Below are positions 40,243-51,749 of a DNA stretch of 64,000 nucleotides, in pieces; the first letter of the stretch is position 1; each line of letters starts with the position of its first letter. Origin of the DNA: Chionoecetes opilio (Eukaryota > Arthropoda > Malacostraca > Decapoda > Majidae); the NCBI GenBank assembly GCA_016584305.1, contig JACEEZ010012757.1, positions 89,501 to 153,500 of the forward strand, written 5' to 3'. The translations under genes were made by a program, and so were the position numbers. The notes below the pieces were generated by a model, which did not search any database, was not told where the DNA came from, and saw only the letters and a list, made by a program, of their open reading frames with translations.

Positions 40243-41890
40243 CTACCATGCCCCATCACTTCCCATCCCTTCTCTACCATGCCCCATCACTTCCCATCCC
40301 TTCTCTACCATGCCCCATCACTTCCCATCCCTTCTCTACCATGCCCCATCACTTCCCATCCCTTCTCTACCATGCCCCATCACTTCTCATCCCTTCACTA
40401 TCATGCCCCATCACTTCCCATCCCTTCTCCACCATGCCCCATCACTTCCCATCCCTTCTCTACCATGCCCCATCACGCCCCATCCCTTCTCACCATGCCC
40501 CTCACTTCCACCTCTCTACTCCCTCCTTTCCCTCACACATGCCCCATCACTTTCCATCCCTTCTCTCATGCTCCATCAGCCCCATCCCTTCCCCATCCCC
40601 ATCACGCCCCATCCTTCTCCATGCCCCATCACTTTCCATGCCCATTCTCCTACCATGCCCCATCACTTCCCATCCCTTCTCTACCATGCCCCATCACTTC
40701 CCATCCCTTCTCTACCATGCCCCATCACTTCCCATCCCTTCTCCACCATGCCCCATCACTTCCCATCCCTTCTCTGCCATGCCCCATCACTTCCCATCCC
40801 TTCTCTACCATGCCCCATCACTTTCCATCCCTTCTCCACCATGCCCCATCACTTCCCATCCCTTCTCCACCATGCCCCATCACTTCCCATCCCTTCCCTA
40901 CCATGCCCCATCACGCTTCCCATCCCTTCTCCACAATGCCCCATCACTTCCCATCCCTTCTCTGCCATGCCCATCACTTCCCATCCCTTCTCTACCATGC
41001 CCCATCACTTCCCATCCCTTCTCTACATGTCCCATCACTTTCCATCCCTTCTCTACCATGCCCCATCACTTCCCATCCCTTCTCTACCATGCCCCATCAC
41101 TTCCCATCCCTTCTCTACCATGCCCCATCACTTCCCATCCCTTCCTATCATGCCCCATCACTTCCCATCCCTTCTCTACCATGCCCCATCACTTCCCATC
41201 CCTTCTCCACCATGCCCATCACTTCCCATCCCTTCACTATCATGCCCCATCACTTCCCATCCCTTCTCTACCATGCCCATCACTTCCCATCCCTTCCCAC
41301 CATGCCCCATCACTTCCCATCCCTTCTCTCCATGCCCCATCACTTCCCATCCCTTCTCTGTCCATGCCCCATCACTTCCCATCCCATTCCCTACCATGCC
41401 CCATCACTTCCATCCTTCATCCCTTCTCTCCATGCCCCATCACTTCCATCCCTTCCTGTACCATGCCCCATCACTTCCCATCCCTTCTCTACCATGCCCC
41501 CATTTCCCATCCTCTCACCATCCCATCACTTCCCATCCCTTCTCTGCCATGCCCCATCACTTCCCATCCCTTCTCTACCATGCCCCATCACTTCCCATCC
41601 CTTCTCTACCATGCCCCATCACTTCCCATCCCTTCTCTACCATGCCCCATCACGCCCCATCCCTTCTCTGCCATGCCCCATCACTTCCCATCCCTTCTCC
41701 ACCATGCCCCATCACTTCCCATCTCTTCTCTACCATGCCCCATCACTTCCCATCCCTTCTCTACCATGCCCCATCACGCCCCATCCCTTCTCCACCATGC
41801 CGCATCACTTCCCATCCCTTCTCCACCATGCCCCATCACTTCCCATCCCTTGTCTGCCATGTCCCATCACGCCCCATCCCTTCTCTATGG
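40243..41890 (+). repeat. 31-bp minisatellite (ctaccatgccccatcac)
   Basis: About 53 units of ctaccatgccccatcac + ttcccatcccttct. The unit lacks stops and 31 is not divisible by three, so all three + frames are open for 538-586 codons (Pro/His/Ser-rich). Many units have one-base indels, more frequent at 40490-40640 and 41380-41530. Not considered coding. Confidence 0.95.
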
Positions 41891-42754
41891 CTGCCTCTAT
41901 GGGTCACTCCTCGTAGCCTTTCCTGAGCATTCTCTTTTTTTATCTCAAATTCTCTTCACTTACCACTTCATTTTCTCAGAGGATGGAAAGTATCACATCT
42001 TGGTATAGAATGACGAGGCCCTTTATCTTCATTATCCTCATTATCGTTATCTTCATTATCACCATTATCACATTATCCTCATCGTCCTCGTCATTCTCAT
42101 TATCAGCCTCCTTCATTATTCTAATCCTTCCTCATTATCCTCATATGATGGATAGACAGACAGATTAATAGATAGATACATACTCCTAGACGGATATATT
42201 AGCAGATACAGATAGCTACACAGATTGATAAATAGACATCGATTGATAGACAGATGGATAGACAAACAGACAACCAGACAATCCCTTCATCATCTTCTTA
42301 ATCACTTCTTCATCACCCTTCACCCTATTACATCACTTACATATTACATCATTACCTTTCATCACCTCAATCATCACTTCAACTTCAACAATCATTACAT
42401 CACTTCCACCTCGCACCACAGCCAACATACATATTAATTACAAGAGTGAAACTGATAGGCTTTTCATTAGTACTCAATATTTGTGTCTGTTGAAAGGTTA
42501 AATGGTCGTACTTTCTATTACATGGAGTTACTGGTCATGGAAATAGAAAGAATAGAAATAAATACGGAACATAAATATATATCATTATAGAAATATAGAA
42601 TATACATTTATAGAAAGGCGGTGTGTTAGATTTCAGAAAGTCACACAGAAGCTCTTCAAATGGAATAGTGAGGAAATGAGTTGTTTTGGAGTTGGTTTTT
42701 TGTTTTGTTATCTCCTTCCCTTGATCGATTCTTTTATTACCATCACTAGTTAGA

Positions 42755-42785
<31 letters not shown>

Positions 42786-43669
42786 ACACACACACACCTC
42801 TAGGCAGCAACGGTATTAAGTATAGTGAACAATAGAGACAAAATAATAAAGCAGTAGCTACGACAAAGGGTCACGAGTTAACGTTTGGTAGACGTGTAGG
42901 TGGCGTGTGTTTGCCGTGTTTGTCGTGTGAGTGTCTGTTTGACTATCGTACGGCTGTCGTCGTCAGGAAATGCTCGTGTCTAACTGGGTCGAATAGGCAA
43001 AAAAACAAAAGATCGGCTAGAATCGCCTGTGATCGTCTCTTAACGTACTGTATGGGACGCGGCCTTAAGGAAGAGTGTTATCGCGTTCCTGGCCCTGAAG
43101 TAGATAAAGAGTAAACACACAATGGACTTCGTGTTCTGTGTACAGTATTTAATGGAGTATTCAGATTCCCTTTGCATACCTCTGCAGTAAGCCATCTGTA
43201 TGTATGAATAAGAGAAGTATACATGCATACATACATACGTACATATATTGTGGACGTGTTCATATTCTGTCGTGGGTAGTTTTGTATCACCTAATATTTC
43301 TCTGCAACAGTTGACCATTGTTGGCGGCAAGGGACGGCAGGACACGGGTACAGTGGCGGGAAGGAGGCAGGGAGACACGGAGACATCATTATTGTCAAAG
43401 TGTGGGTAAAAAACTTTGCAACACCAAATATTACCCCGAAAACAAAAGTCTGAGTGTGTGTGTGACTGTGTGTGTTCAGGTGAGTGTGTGTGTGTTATTC
43501 ACTCATTCACCCATGGTCTTGTCCACGCGAGTCAGACTCGCGATCGTCAATTTCACCCGGTAATCATATATAATATCGGTAATAATGAGCTTAGAACTAA
43601 TTATTACCGATCTTTGGGTAATGCTGTGACTTCACACCGCTCTCCCCCCATCCCCTTGCTCAAGGGGGA

Positions 43670-43670
<1 letters not shown>
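41891..43670. other. No gene recognised
   Basis: Contains a (attatc)-like region at 42010-42130, gatagacaga-type repeats at 42150-42270, catcactt-rich DNA at 42285-42410 and a (ca)n at about 42755-42797. A moderately CpG-containing stretch at 42890-43080 has no recognisable ORF. Confidence 0.45.
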
Positions 43671-43754
<84 letters not shown>

Positions 43755-43755
43755 G
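43671..43755. repeat. (GT)n microsatellite
   Basis: About 40 tandem gt dinucleotides abutting the first of two SINEs. Confidence 0.9.
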
Positions 43756-43785
43756 GTGTGTGCGTGTGTGTTTAGGTGAGTGTGT

Positions 43786-43983
43786 GTGTATTCACCTAGC
43801 TGTATTTTACAGGGCCTGAGCTACACTCGTATGGCCCCGTCTCCATATCTACATTTTTTATCATTCCTCCTTAGTGCTTAGTGTTGGCCGAAGACCGCCC
43901 ATCTCTCTCCGCTCCGCCCGGGGATCGAACACAGGACTTCTCGGTTGTGAACCGAGCGTGCTACCCACTACACTACAGAGTAC

Positions 43984-43985
<2 letters not shown>
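43786..43985 (-). repeat. tRNA-Val-derived SINE, copy 2
   Basis: Minus-strand copy of the 3287 SINE. The head near 43985 reads gggtactctgtagtgtagtgg with anticodon loop ttcacaa (CAC) and box B gttcgatcccc. The body is shortened. Confidence 0.8.
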
Positions 43986-44075
<90 letters not shown>

Positions 44076-44078
44076 GTG
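43986..44078. repeat. (GT)n microsatellite between two SINEs
   Basis: About 44 gt dinucleotides starting directly at the 5' head of the SINE at 43786. Confidence 0.9.
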
Positions 44079-44080
44079 CG

Positions 44081-44381
44081 TATTCATCTAGTTGTATTCA
44101 TCTAGTTGTGTTTTACAGGGCCTGAGCAACGCTCGTATGGCCCCGTCTCCATATCAATATTTATTTAATCATTCATCCTTAGTGCTTAGTGTTGGCCGAA
44201 GCCACCACCACGGGAGGCGGGTTACAAGCCCCCGGCTAACACCCGGTACCCATTCACTGCTGGGTGGACAGGGGATCGGGTTTTAAGAAGACCACCCGTC
44301 TGTCTTCGCTCCGACCGGGGATCGAACCCGGGACTTCTCGGTTGTGAACCCAGCGGGCTAACCCTTACACTACGGAGTTCC

Positions 44382-44383
<2 letters not shown>
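44081..44383 (-). repeat. tRNA-Val-derived SINE, copy 3
   Basis: Fuller minus-strand copy. It contains the body segment cattcactgctgggtggac shared with 3287-3572. The anticodon stem is altered by mutation (ctgggttcacaacc). Confidence 0.8.

Positions 44384-44459
<76 letters not shown>
44384..44459. repeat. (GT)n microsatellite
   Basis: Third gt tract, again directly at the SINE head. Confidence 0.9.
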
Positions 44460-44460
<1 letters not shown>

Positions 44461-44500
44461 GCTCGTCAATAAAAAAAAACAACCCATAAAACGTCGTGTG

Positions 44501-44725
44501 AGGAATCAAGAAATATATATCAATAAACCCATCAACCAAACAGTATCTACAGGTGTTAAAGCATTCACCCACATTTTCACATATTAATCAGCCCATAAAC
44601 CAAACCCTAAACCAAACCTTATATCATATCAATATTTGTGAGGAGCCAAGAGGTATATATTAATAAACCCATAAACCAAACAGTATCTACAAGTGTTAAA
44701 GCATCCACCCACATCACATTTTCAC
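44501..44725 (+). repeat. Two-copy tandem repeat of about 138 bp
   Basis: aaccaaacagtatctaca, gtgttaaagca and ccacatttt-type words occur at 44501-44583 and again at 44639-44725. Confidence 0.7.
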
Positions 44726-45222
44726 ACATCACTAAACTATTACAAAACTCCACCCAACACTTTTTAGTCCCCTTCACCAAGCTGTTGCCACGACGCGCCA
44801 ACTAGTTTTGCACTCTGTAAATTGCGTCAGTGGCTGGGCCGTCGGTGCACCAATTTGGCAGAGGGGCGGCAGGGAAGGGGAAGGGAAGGGGAGGGAGGTA
44901 GGGGAAAGGGTGAAGGGGATGGGAGGTAGGGGAAGGGGGAAGGAGGGAATGGGAGGGGAAGGGGTTGTGTTGGGAAGGCGAGAGGAAGGGTTGGAAGGGT
45001 AGGTGATGAGGAGCAGGGGAGAAAGATGTAGCAGTTGGCAGGGAGGAAAAAGGAAGGGTTGGCAGGGAGAGTAATGGAAGGGTATAAGAGGAAAAGAAGT
45101 GAAGGCTGAAGGAGGCATGGTTTCCTTTCTGATATGTTATGTGTGTGTGTGTGTGTGTGTTGTGTGTGTAAGTCAATTGCTCTGGCGGCCTTGTAGTCTC
45201 ATGGATGGTAACGATGGATGTA

Positions 45223-45405
<183 letters not shown>

Positions 45406-45527
45406 ACACTCAACATGCACGCCTGGTATCAACTTTTACAACCCTTAAATTCCGTCTCGCCCCGGTACAGCGCCAGGCCCCTGCAGACACACACTGGGGG
45501 CCGCGAAAGTACCTCACCCCACAGAAA

Positions 45528-45972
45528 CTACCACGTGTAGGTCTCACGGCCTCTTGTAGCTTCCTTATGTTGTTATGTTCTTGTGTTCCTCTACCCTTGC
45601 CTCGTCCCGTGTCCTCGCCCCTCACTCACTCACTTCTTCCTTAGTGCACGTTGTAACCCGACCGCCACACCTGTAACTAAATCAGCTTCTATATGAAAAG
45701 TTCTTACGGCTAGTAAGCAGGGTAGAACAAGAAGTAACGGATTCAAGCTGAAAAAGCGTAGATATAAAAAAAAATAGGGAAAACTGGTTCACAAATAGGG
45801 TGGTAAATGATTGGTAGTGCGTAGTGCGGAGTCATTAGGGAGCTTTAAAAGGAGGCTGGATAATTTCATGGATGGGGATGAAAGGTGGATGTAGGTAGTG
45901 TTAAGTAACAGGAACTACCTCGTGTAGGTCTCACGGCCTCTTGTAGCTTCCTTATTTTCTTATGTTTTTATG
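45528..45972 (+). mobile_element. LINE 3' tail, two pieces
   Basis: 45528-45590 holds the terminal part (aactaccacgtgtaggtctc, ttgttatgttcttgtg). 45700-45972 holds a longer copy from gttcttacggc to the ttcttatg tail. Both belong to the family at 6002, 7127 and 12487. Confidence 0.8.
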
Positions 45973-45998
45973 ATATTAAGTGTCTTGTGCAGTCTTCG

Positions 45999-46480
45999 AT
46001 TTTTTCCCCCTCCCAGATGCTTGCTCTATACAGGGGTCTTACTCGCCCTTGTATGGTGTTTGTATGGCTTATGTATGGGGGGATCTACTTATTTAGGGCT
46101 GAGTCAAAAGCTTCTCGTCTTATCCCCTCCCCTCCTCTGACTGACTGTCTTCAATCTTTAAATCACCGCGGCAATGTTTCTCTTGCTATCTTCTACTCTT
46201 GTTTTTATTCTTACTGCTTTGTGGAATTGCTAACTGCATGCCCCTCACCCCCTTCCGCGGCCTAGCTGCACAAGATTGCGTCCTTCCCAATGCAAGCGTT
46301 AACCAGTATCTTCACTATTTCATCCTTTTACTGGTACACTCTGGAAAACTCTGTCTGTTTCTGCTTTTCCACCTTGTAACTTCAAAACTTTTTCTTTTAC
46401 GAGTAAGAGAGGAGTGTCAAGACGCCTCCCAGACTAAATTGAACAGCCCCGTTCTGAACGCTCTTCGCTGTACGGGGACT
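45999..46480 (+). pseudogene. LINE reverse-transcriptase C-terminal remnant
   Basis: The frame from about 45999 reads SPSQMLALYRGLTRPCM, then ESKASRLIPSPPLTDCLQSL and NHRGNVSLAIFYSCF. After a shift near 46215 comes ELLTACPSPP / ANCMPLTPF. This is the familiar tail region after the RT domain of a jockey-like LINE (LYRGLTRPCMEY... in intact copies). Frame shifts and the missing catalytic core make it a remnant. It differs from the CR1/L2-like LINE at 23.9 kb. Confidence 0.7.
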
Positions 46481-46989
46481 GGCAATTAGCGGAGTTTGTG
46501 CGACAGTTTCTTTTATTTTAACTTATTTTTATTTTTCTACTGCTCTGGGCCAGACCCTATAACGTAAAAAATAAGAACAAAAGCATCGAGTATTGTTGCC
46601 TATTTGTGTTTTGTGCATTGTGGTGTAGTGTTTAGCGGTGTTTGGGCGGCGAAGACTAAGTAAAGGACGCTTGGGAGGCTTACCAAGGGCTGGCTGGGCT
46701 GGGAAAGATGACTCTTTTTTTTTTTTTAGTTTAGTTTATTGCCATATCTTTAGAAGTACATATATTATATAATTATATACAAATGTGATCTTAGGCATTA
46801 GTCCGCCGAGCAACAGCTCCCTGGCGGACAGGAACAGTGTACAAAATATTATAAATATATGAAGGGCGGCAATAATAAAATATATTTACAAAATAAAAAA
46901 AATGTTAACTACCATAACAATTACCCAAGTTGATTGATACAATTAAACACTAATTTTGCTACTGAAAATACTAATGATGTGAAGAATAT

Positions 46990-47290
46990 TCATATTAATC
47001 CCTAATGTTTTGATTCTGTTGATGGAAAAAGTAAATCTTAAGTCTATTTTTAAATGTATTAAAATTGTTAATACTTTTCAAATTGTTTGGTAAATTGTTC
47101 CAACAATTAGGACCAACACAGTGCAGTGAATGTTATATAATGTTGTTCGTGGTTGTGGACATATCAGGTCAATATGGTTTCCCCGCGTACCTTGACTGTG
47201 GTGAAGAACTTTAAATAATTTATTACTATCACTACTATCATTTATACCATTGTAAATTGTAAGTACAAGAAAATATTTTTTTAAAACTCA
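46990..47290 (-). pseudogene. Frameshifted C-terminus of LINE ORF2
   Basis: After the TAA that ends the long frame, another frame continues with KKYFLVLTIYNG. After one more shift comes VGPNCWNNLPNNLKS and FNTFKNRLKIYFF. These are the usual final motifs of CR1/L2-group ORF2 proteins. The shift falls at a run of seven A (minus strand, about 47281-47287), so a one-base indel there ended the ORF early. Confidence 0.7.
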
Positions 47291-50070
47291 AATTTCAGTA
47301 ACCCTAAATCATTAAATAATAAATCTGTATGATCATACTTGCCTTTAAAGGTAATTGTTCTTATTATTTTCTTTTGTGCAATGAAAACATCTTTTACAGT
47401 GGAAGGCCAAGTACATCCCCAGACAGACAAACAGTAAATTATATATGGATAACATAAAGAATAGTATATGCTTCGCAAAGCTTCAGTCGTTAAGTTGTGC
47501 CTAATTCTGTATAAAATTCCACACATTTTTGATAAGTTCAAATTTACAGATTGTATATGTTTTTTCCAATTTAAATTTTCGTCAATAATAACACCCAGAA
47601 ATCTAATGTAAGTGACTCTCTGAATTTCATTTTCTCCAAGGTAAACTGAGCCTAAAATATTAGCAACAGAACGATTTTGAAAGAGTATATAATTAGTTTT
47701 TCTTATGTTTACAGATAGTTTATTAGCTAAAACCCATTTCGATATATTCTCTAGTTCACTATTAACTTTAACATGTAACTGATCTAATGCCCTATCTTTT
47801 AAGAGAAGATTTGTGTCGTCTGCAAAGATAACATAGCTGAAGTTATAACTGGCATTACAAATATCATTAATATATACCAAGAATAGTAAAGGCCCCAAAA
47901 TTGATCCCTGAGGCACTCCCCTATTGGTACTTTTCAGCGTGGATATATTGTTGTTACAAAACACTGCTTGTTTCCTGTCTGTCAAGTAGCTAGTGAATAG
48001 TTTAAGTGGTACACCTCTTATTCCCAAATTTTCAAGTTTATCTAATAATATTTTATGATTAAGTGAGTCGAAAGCTTTAGACAAGTCTAGAAATATTCCT
48101 ACAACATGAAATTTCCTTTCCAGACAGTTATACACTTCACTTGTGAACTTTGCTATTGCTTTTTCCGTTGATTTGTTTTTGCGAAAGCCAAACTGATATT
48201 CAGATAACAATTTAAAATTTTCCAAAAATCCACTAAATCTTTTTACAATAGATTTTTCAAACAATTTACTTATTGATGGTAAAATAGATATTGGTCGATA
48301 ATTGTTTTCATCTCCTTTATCGCCTGATTTATGGATGGGAATTACTTTTGCTGTTTTTAGTTTATCTGGGAAACATCCTTCCTTAAAACACTGGTTAATG
48401 ACATGAGTAAGTGGGACATCAATGTACTGAGCTGTGTGTCGGAGGAGACTTGGGGGGATGTCATCATAGCCTGCTGCTGTGTTTTTCAGAGACTTAAGGT
48501 GCTGTTGAACTTCCTCTTTGGTAACTGGATACAAATACAATGACATTTCTGCAGGATTATTAAAATATTGCTTGTGAGAATTTAATTGAATGTCATTGGG
48601 ATGATTTAGATTTTCTGGTATATTCAAAAAGTGATTATTGAAGATATTTGCAGCAAAATGAATGTCATTTTTCAGTTTTATTTCATTACTGTGTCTGCCA
48701 TTTTTCCTGCCCATCAAGTTGTTTATAACGGTCCATGTTGATTTAACATTTCCTTGTCTAAGTTTTAACTGATCTTTATGATAATTATTTTTGGCAACAC
48801 GCAGAAGGGTTACGAGCTTGTTCCTGTATTTTCTATATCGAAGTCCATATGTTAAAGGCCATTTGGCAGCCAATCTTTCCAGTCTGTGCTTTTCTCGGAT
48901 ACTGTTTCGTAAACCCGAAGTAATATGAGGACTTTTAATATGTTTATTATTAATCTTAACCTTTCTTAGTGGAAAGCATATTTGGAAGTTTTCATTGTAT
49001 AGACTATAGAATTTATCAAATGCCTCATTTGGATCATTAATATCTAAGATCTGTATCCAATTTGTATTTGCTGTCACCCTTAAAAATTTGTTGATGTTTA
49101 TCTCAGACAGGCACCTCTTTTGTATATAGCTGTGGATTTCATAATTAAATTTTCGAACAAATTGTGAGTAAACTGGAAAATGATCCGTTAAGTCCGTGTA
49201 TAGAATACAGTTTTTTACATTTTTCTCCGGATAGGAGGCCCATATATGATCTATTAATGTAGCACTATTGTCAGTTACTCTAGTAGGTTTCGTTGTTAGG
49301 GGATAACATCCATGGGAGTACATTACATTCATGAAATCCATTACACCAGGATCACTTAATTTAAGTAGATCCAGATTCCAGTCCCCCAAAAAATAAACAT
49401 AAGTAAACTTCTTAACTTCAATGAAATCAAACAAAAGATCAATAGCATTGAGAAATTCAGAGATGTTTCCCTTAGGTGGTCTGTATACAGAAGCTATAAA
49501 ATTAGTCTCCTTTTCACTGCAACTTATTTCTACACAGACGCATTCAAAATGTTTCTCTATCATACAGCAGTCAGGTAACACACATGAATTAAAGATATTA
49601 GCTACATACATGCACACCCCTCCACCATTTCTGTCCCTATTCATTGCATACAAGTTATATCCTGGCATATCATACAAAGAAACTAAATCATTATCCAGTC
49701 TTGTTTCAGAGAATCCCATAACATCAAACTTTACACTACAATCATTCAAGCATTGGTCAATAAACATCTGCAGGTTACTTGGGAGACTTCTAATATTCAT
49801 GCTTAAAATTGAAAATGCGTCATCACTGTGTTGTGTTTTCAATCCATCAGGATAGATATACTGGGAAAGTGGATATGTTAGGCTATGCAATGCTAGTGGG
49901 TCACTACTAGCATCCACACGGTCATCCTGTTCTAAGTTTAGTGAATTTAGAACCATTTTATCAAGGAAGGCTGTTGAAAGGTAATTTATCATGACTGTGT
50001 CACTGTTATTGAGTCTGCTGAGTTCATCATTGCTGACTGTAAAAAATGGAAAGTCATCACAGGCAGCCAT
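47281..50070 (-). CDS. LINE ORF2: endonuclease and reverse transcriptase
   Basis: The 929-codon ORF starts at an ATG. The apurinic-like endonuclease occupies about residues 85-310: SMNIRSL with Asn92, GFSETRLD with Glu122, GDWNLDLL with Asp230 and Asn232, LIDHIW with Asp274, and LTDHFPV with Asp296-His297. The reverse transcriptase covers about 540-830: VIPIHKSGDK and NYRPISILP, FGFRKNKST, LDLSKAFDSLNH (first Asp), RGVPQGSILGPLLF and the catalytic FADD at 749-752. It would nick target DNA and prime reverse transcription of the element RNA. All expected catalytic residues are present. The C-terminal roughly 100 residues are lost to a frameshift. It lies 57 bases after ORF1. Confidence 0.93.
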   Translation of the reverse strand: MAACDDFPFFTVSNDELSRLNNSDTVMINYLSTAFLDKMVLNSLNLEQDDRVDASSDPLALHSLTYPLSQYIYPDGLKTQHSDDAFSILSMNIRSLPSNLQMFIDQCLNDCSVKFDVMGFSETRLDNDLVSLYDMPGYNLYAMNRDRNGGGVCMYVANIFNSCVLPDCCMIEKHFECVCVEISCSEKETNFIASVYRPPKGNISEFLNAIDLLFDFIEVKKFTYVYFLGDWNLDLLKLSDPGVMDFMNVMYSHGCYPLTTKPTRVTDNSATLIDHIWASYPEKNVKNCILYTDLTDHFPVYSQFVRKFNYEIHSYIQKRCLSEININKFLRVTANTNWIQILDINDPNEAFDKFYSLYNENFQICFPLRKVKINNKHIKSPHITSGLRNSIREKHRLERLAAKWPLTYGLRYRKYRNKLVTLLRVAKNNYHKDQLKLRQGNVKSTWTVINNLMGRKNGRHSNEIKLKNDIHFAANIFNNHFLNIPENLNHPNDIQLNSHKQYFNNPAEMSLYLYPVTKEEVQQHLKSLKNTAAGYDDIPPSLLRHTAQYIDVPLTHVINQCFKEGCFPDKLKTAKVIPIHKSGDKGDENNYRPISILPSISKLFEKSIVKRFSGFLENFKLLSEYQFGFRKNKSTEKAIAKFTSEVYNCLERKFHVVGIFLDLSKAFDSLNHKILLDKLENLGIRGVPLKLFTSYLTDRKQAVFCNNNISTLKSTNRGVPQGSILGPLLFLVYINDICNASYNFSYVIFADDTNLLLKDRALDQLHVKVNSELENISKWVLANKLSVNIRKTNYILFQNRSVANILGSVYLGENEIQRVTYIRFLGVIIDENLNWKKHIQSVNLNLSKMCGILYRIRHNLTTEALRSIYYSLCYPYIIYCLSVWGCTWPSTVKDVFIAQKKIIRTITFKGKYDHTDLLFNDLGLLKFEF

Positions 50071-50127
50071 CTCAAAGGAGAGAGAAAAAAAAAAAATAAT
50101 AATTGCGTATGTCTCACTTACTACTTA

Positions 50128-50884
50128 TTACTTTTTCACATTTTTACGTTGGGGTTTCTTGCTATCCATGGGTTGACTCAGAGGGAGGGGAGAGGAAGGC
50201 CCGGGCCGTGGGTCGGGAGATGCGTGCCGTTCAGCTGGGGGGGCGGGGCGAGCCGCATCAACCTGAGTCTCCTCTCTCACAGCTGATCGCGTGATCCTTA
50301 CCCCACCGCCAGCACCCGCCCCTGAAGCAGCAGCAGCAGCAGCAGCAGCAGGTTCGGTCTCCGTTTCATTCCCAGCACTAGCGATACCAGGGACCCTTCC
50401 AGCATACCCCCCAGCCGCTGTCTCCCATCCCCGTCTGATGCCACTTCCCTGTGTGTTTTCATTGCTGAACCTCTCTTTGATAATAAGCTTGGTATGCCTA
50501 AAGTAGGCAATTTTCCCCTGAGCTCGTGCCTGCTTCAGTTGTGGCATCTGAGCATTTTTGACAGCTTGTGAAGCAGCACACAAGTCGTCGTTGATGTAGA
50601 TGTTGGTACCTTTCAACTTTCTTGCGCTCCTCATTACTGCCTCGCGATCACAGTAGCGAGAGAAGCGCGCCACGATGGGACGAGGCCTGTCATCCCGGCG
50701 CTGCCCTACCCTATGGGCTCTCTCAAGCACCAGGCCAGGCAGCTGCATCGAGTCTTCCAACAGGGAAGACACCATCGCCGCTGTCTGCTCCCACGTCTCA
50801 CCGTCGCGCCTCTCCTCCACGCCACTGATCCGGATGTTATTTCGTCTGCTGTAGTCCTCTTGTGACCCACTCTGTGACCCCGAG
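50128..50884 (-). CDS. LINE ORF1, 5'-truncated RNA-binding protein
   Basis: The open frame extends from the truncated end of the element (reading SQEDYSRRNNIRISGVEERRD) to a stop at 50128, with no ATG at its beginning. It has the L1-ORF1-like core: RNNIRISGVEE, LERAHRVGQRRDDRPRPIVARF, then YINDDLCAASQAVKNAQ and GKIAYFRHTKLII. This forms an RRM-like domain followed by the C-terminal domain that binds element RNA. A low-complexity tail follows with an alanine run from a short (cag)n tract, ending PMDSKKPQRKNVKK. The upstream coiled coil is missing by truncation. The next frame downstream is ORF2. Confidence 0.85.
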
Positions 50885-51574
50885 ACTCACGGGAGGGACC
50901 AAAGCATAAGGATTACTTTACCCTAGTCGTTAGAATGGAAGGGGTCAATAAGCACACACACACACACAAACACACACCCACCCACCCACCCACCCACACC
51001 ACCACCACTTAAAGGACCTCATGAGTTAGTGAAAATACAGTGCAAATAATCGCATGAGCTGAAGACATGACTCCTGCATGATGCGTTGGGTGTTTGTGTC
51101 ATGAAGGATATAAAGTGCTCTTTTAAGACGTACCCAACCTACAGTAAATAAGACACTTTGAAAGACACAATCAACCTATATATACGTAATGACAAAAATT
51201 ACCTTTCGAAAATGAAACGCTAAGACGCCTACAGCCTAAATCTAACACTGTTTAAGACACAACCAAGCTACATAAATGAAAGACTTTTAAGACTTCGCCT
51301 CCTAAATGAAGTACTGTTTTTGAGGCACCATCAACTTATATGAAACCTTTTTGTAGGACGAACGAAGAAATAAAGTATATAGGAATATATGTAAGGTAAC
51401 AGAATAACCTAACCCAAACCTAACCTATCCTAACCTCCTATCCTAACCTTCTAACCTAAAAAAAAAAAAAACTTAACTAATCTAACCTAACTTTTTCACT
51501 ATTACTTATTTTTTCTTGATACTTTTCTTTCTGATAACCTTTCAAAACACAACCAAGCTAAGTCTTCATAGCCA
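50885..51574. other. No gene recognised
   Basis: Contains (ca)n and (ccca)n at 50953-51008 and an AACCT-rich stretch at 51404-51490. In between, AT-rich DNA repeats words such as aagacac/taagac (51110-51330) without clear periodicity. Confidence 0.5.
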
Positions 51575-51660
51575 GGAAGAGGAGGAGGAGGAGGAGGAGG
51601 AGGAGGAGGAGGAGGAGGAGGAGGAGGAGGAGGAGGAGGAGGAGGAGGAGGAGGAGGAGG
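51575..51660. repeat. (AGG)n microsatellite
   Basis: About 28 perfect agg trinucleotides; poly-Glu frame is an artefact. Confidence 0.97.
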
Positions 51661-51749
51661 ACAGCCCGCACCTACTGCCTGATATCATTAACAGGTATAT
51701 GCGTAAGACATATTACCAGTGGTGGAACAAGGGCTGTAAAAATTGGAGG

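Larger units (their letters stand above)
46712..50884 (-). mobile_element. Near-complete non-LTR retrotransposon (LINE)
   Basis: Read on the minus strand it begins inside ORF1 near 50884, continues with ORF2 (50070-47281), and has a 3' region of about 0.55 kb that ends in a poly(A) tail seen as the T run at 46712-46725. gactc occurs next to both ends (about 46706-46711 and 50883-50887), but five bases are too few to call a target duplication with confidence. Element layout (RRM-like ORF1, EN-RT ORF2) fits the CR1/L2/Jockey side of the LINE tree. It is 5'-truncated and is therefore probably not autonomous. Confidence 0.88.
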
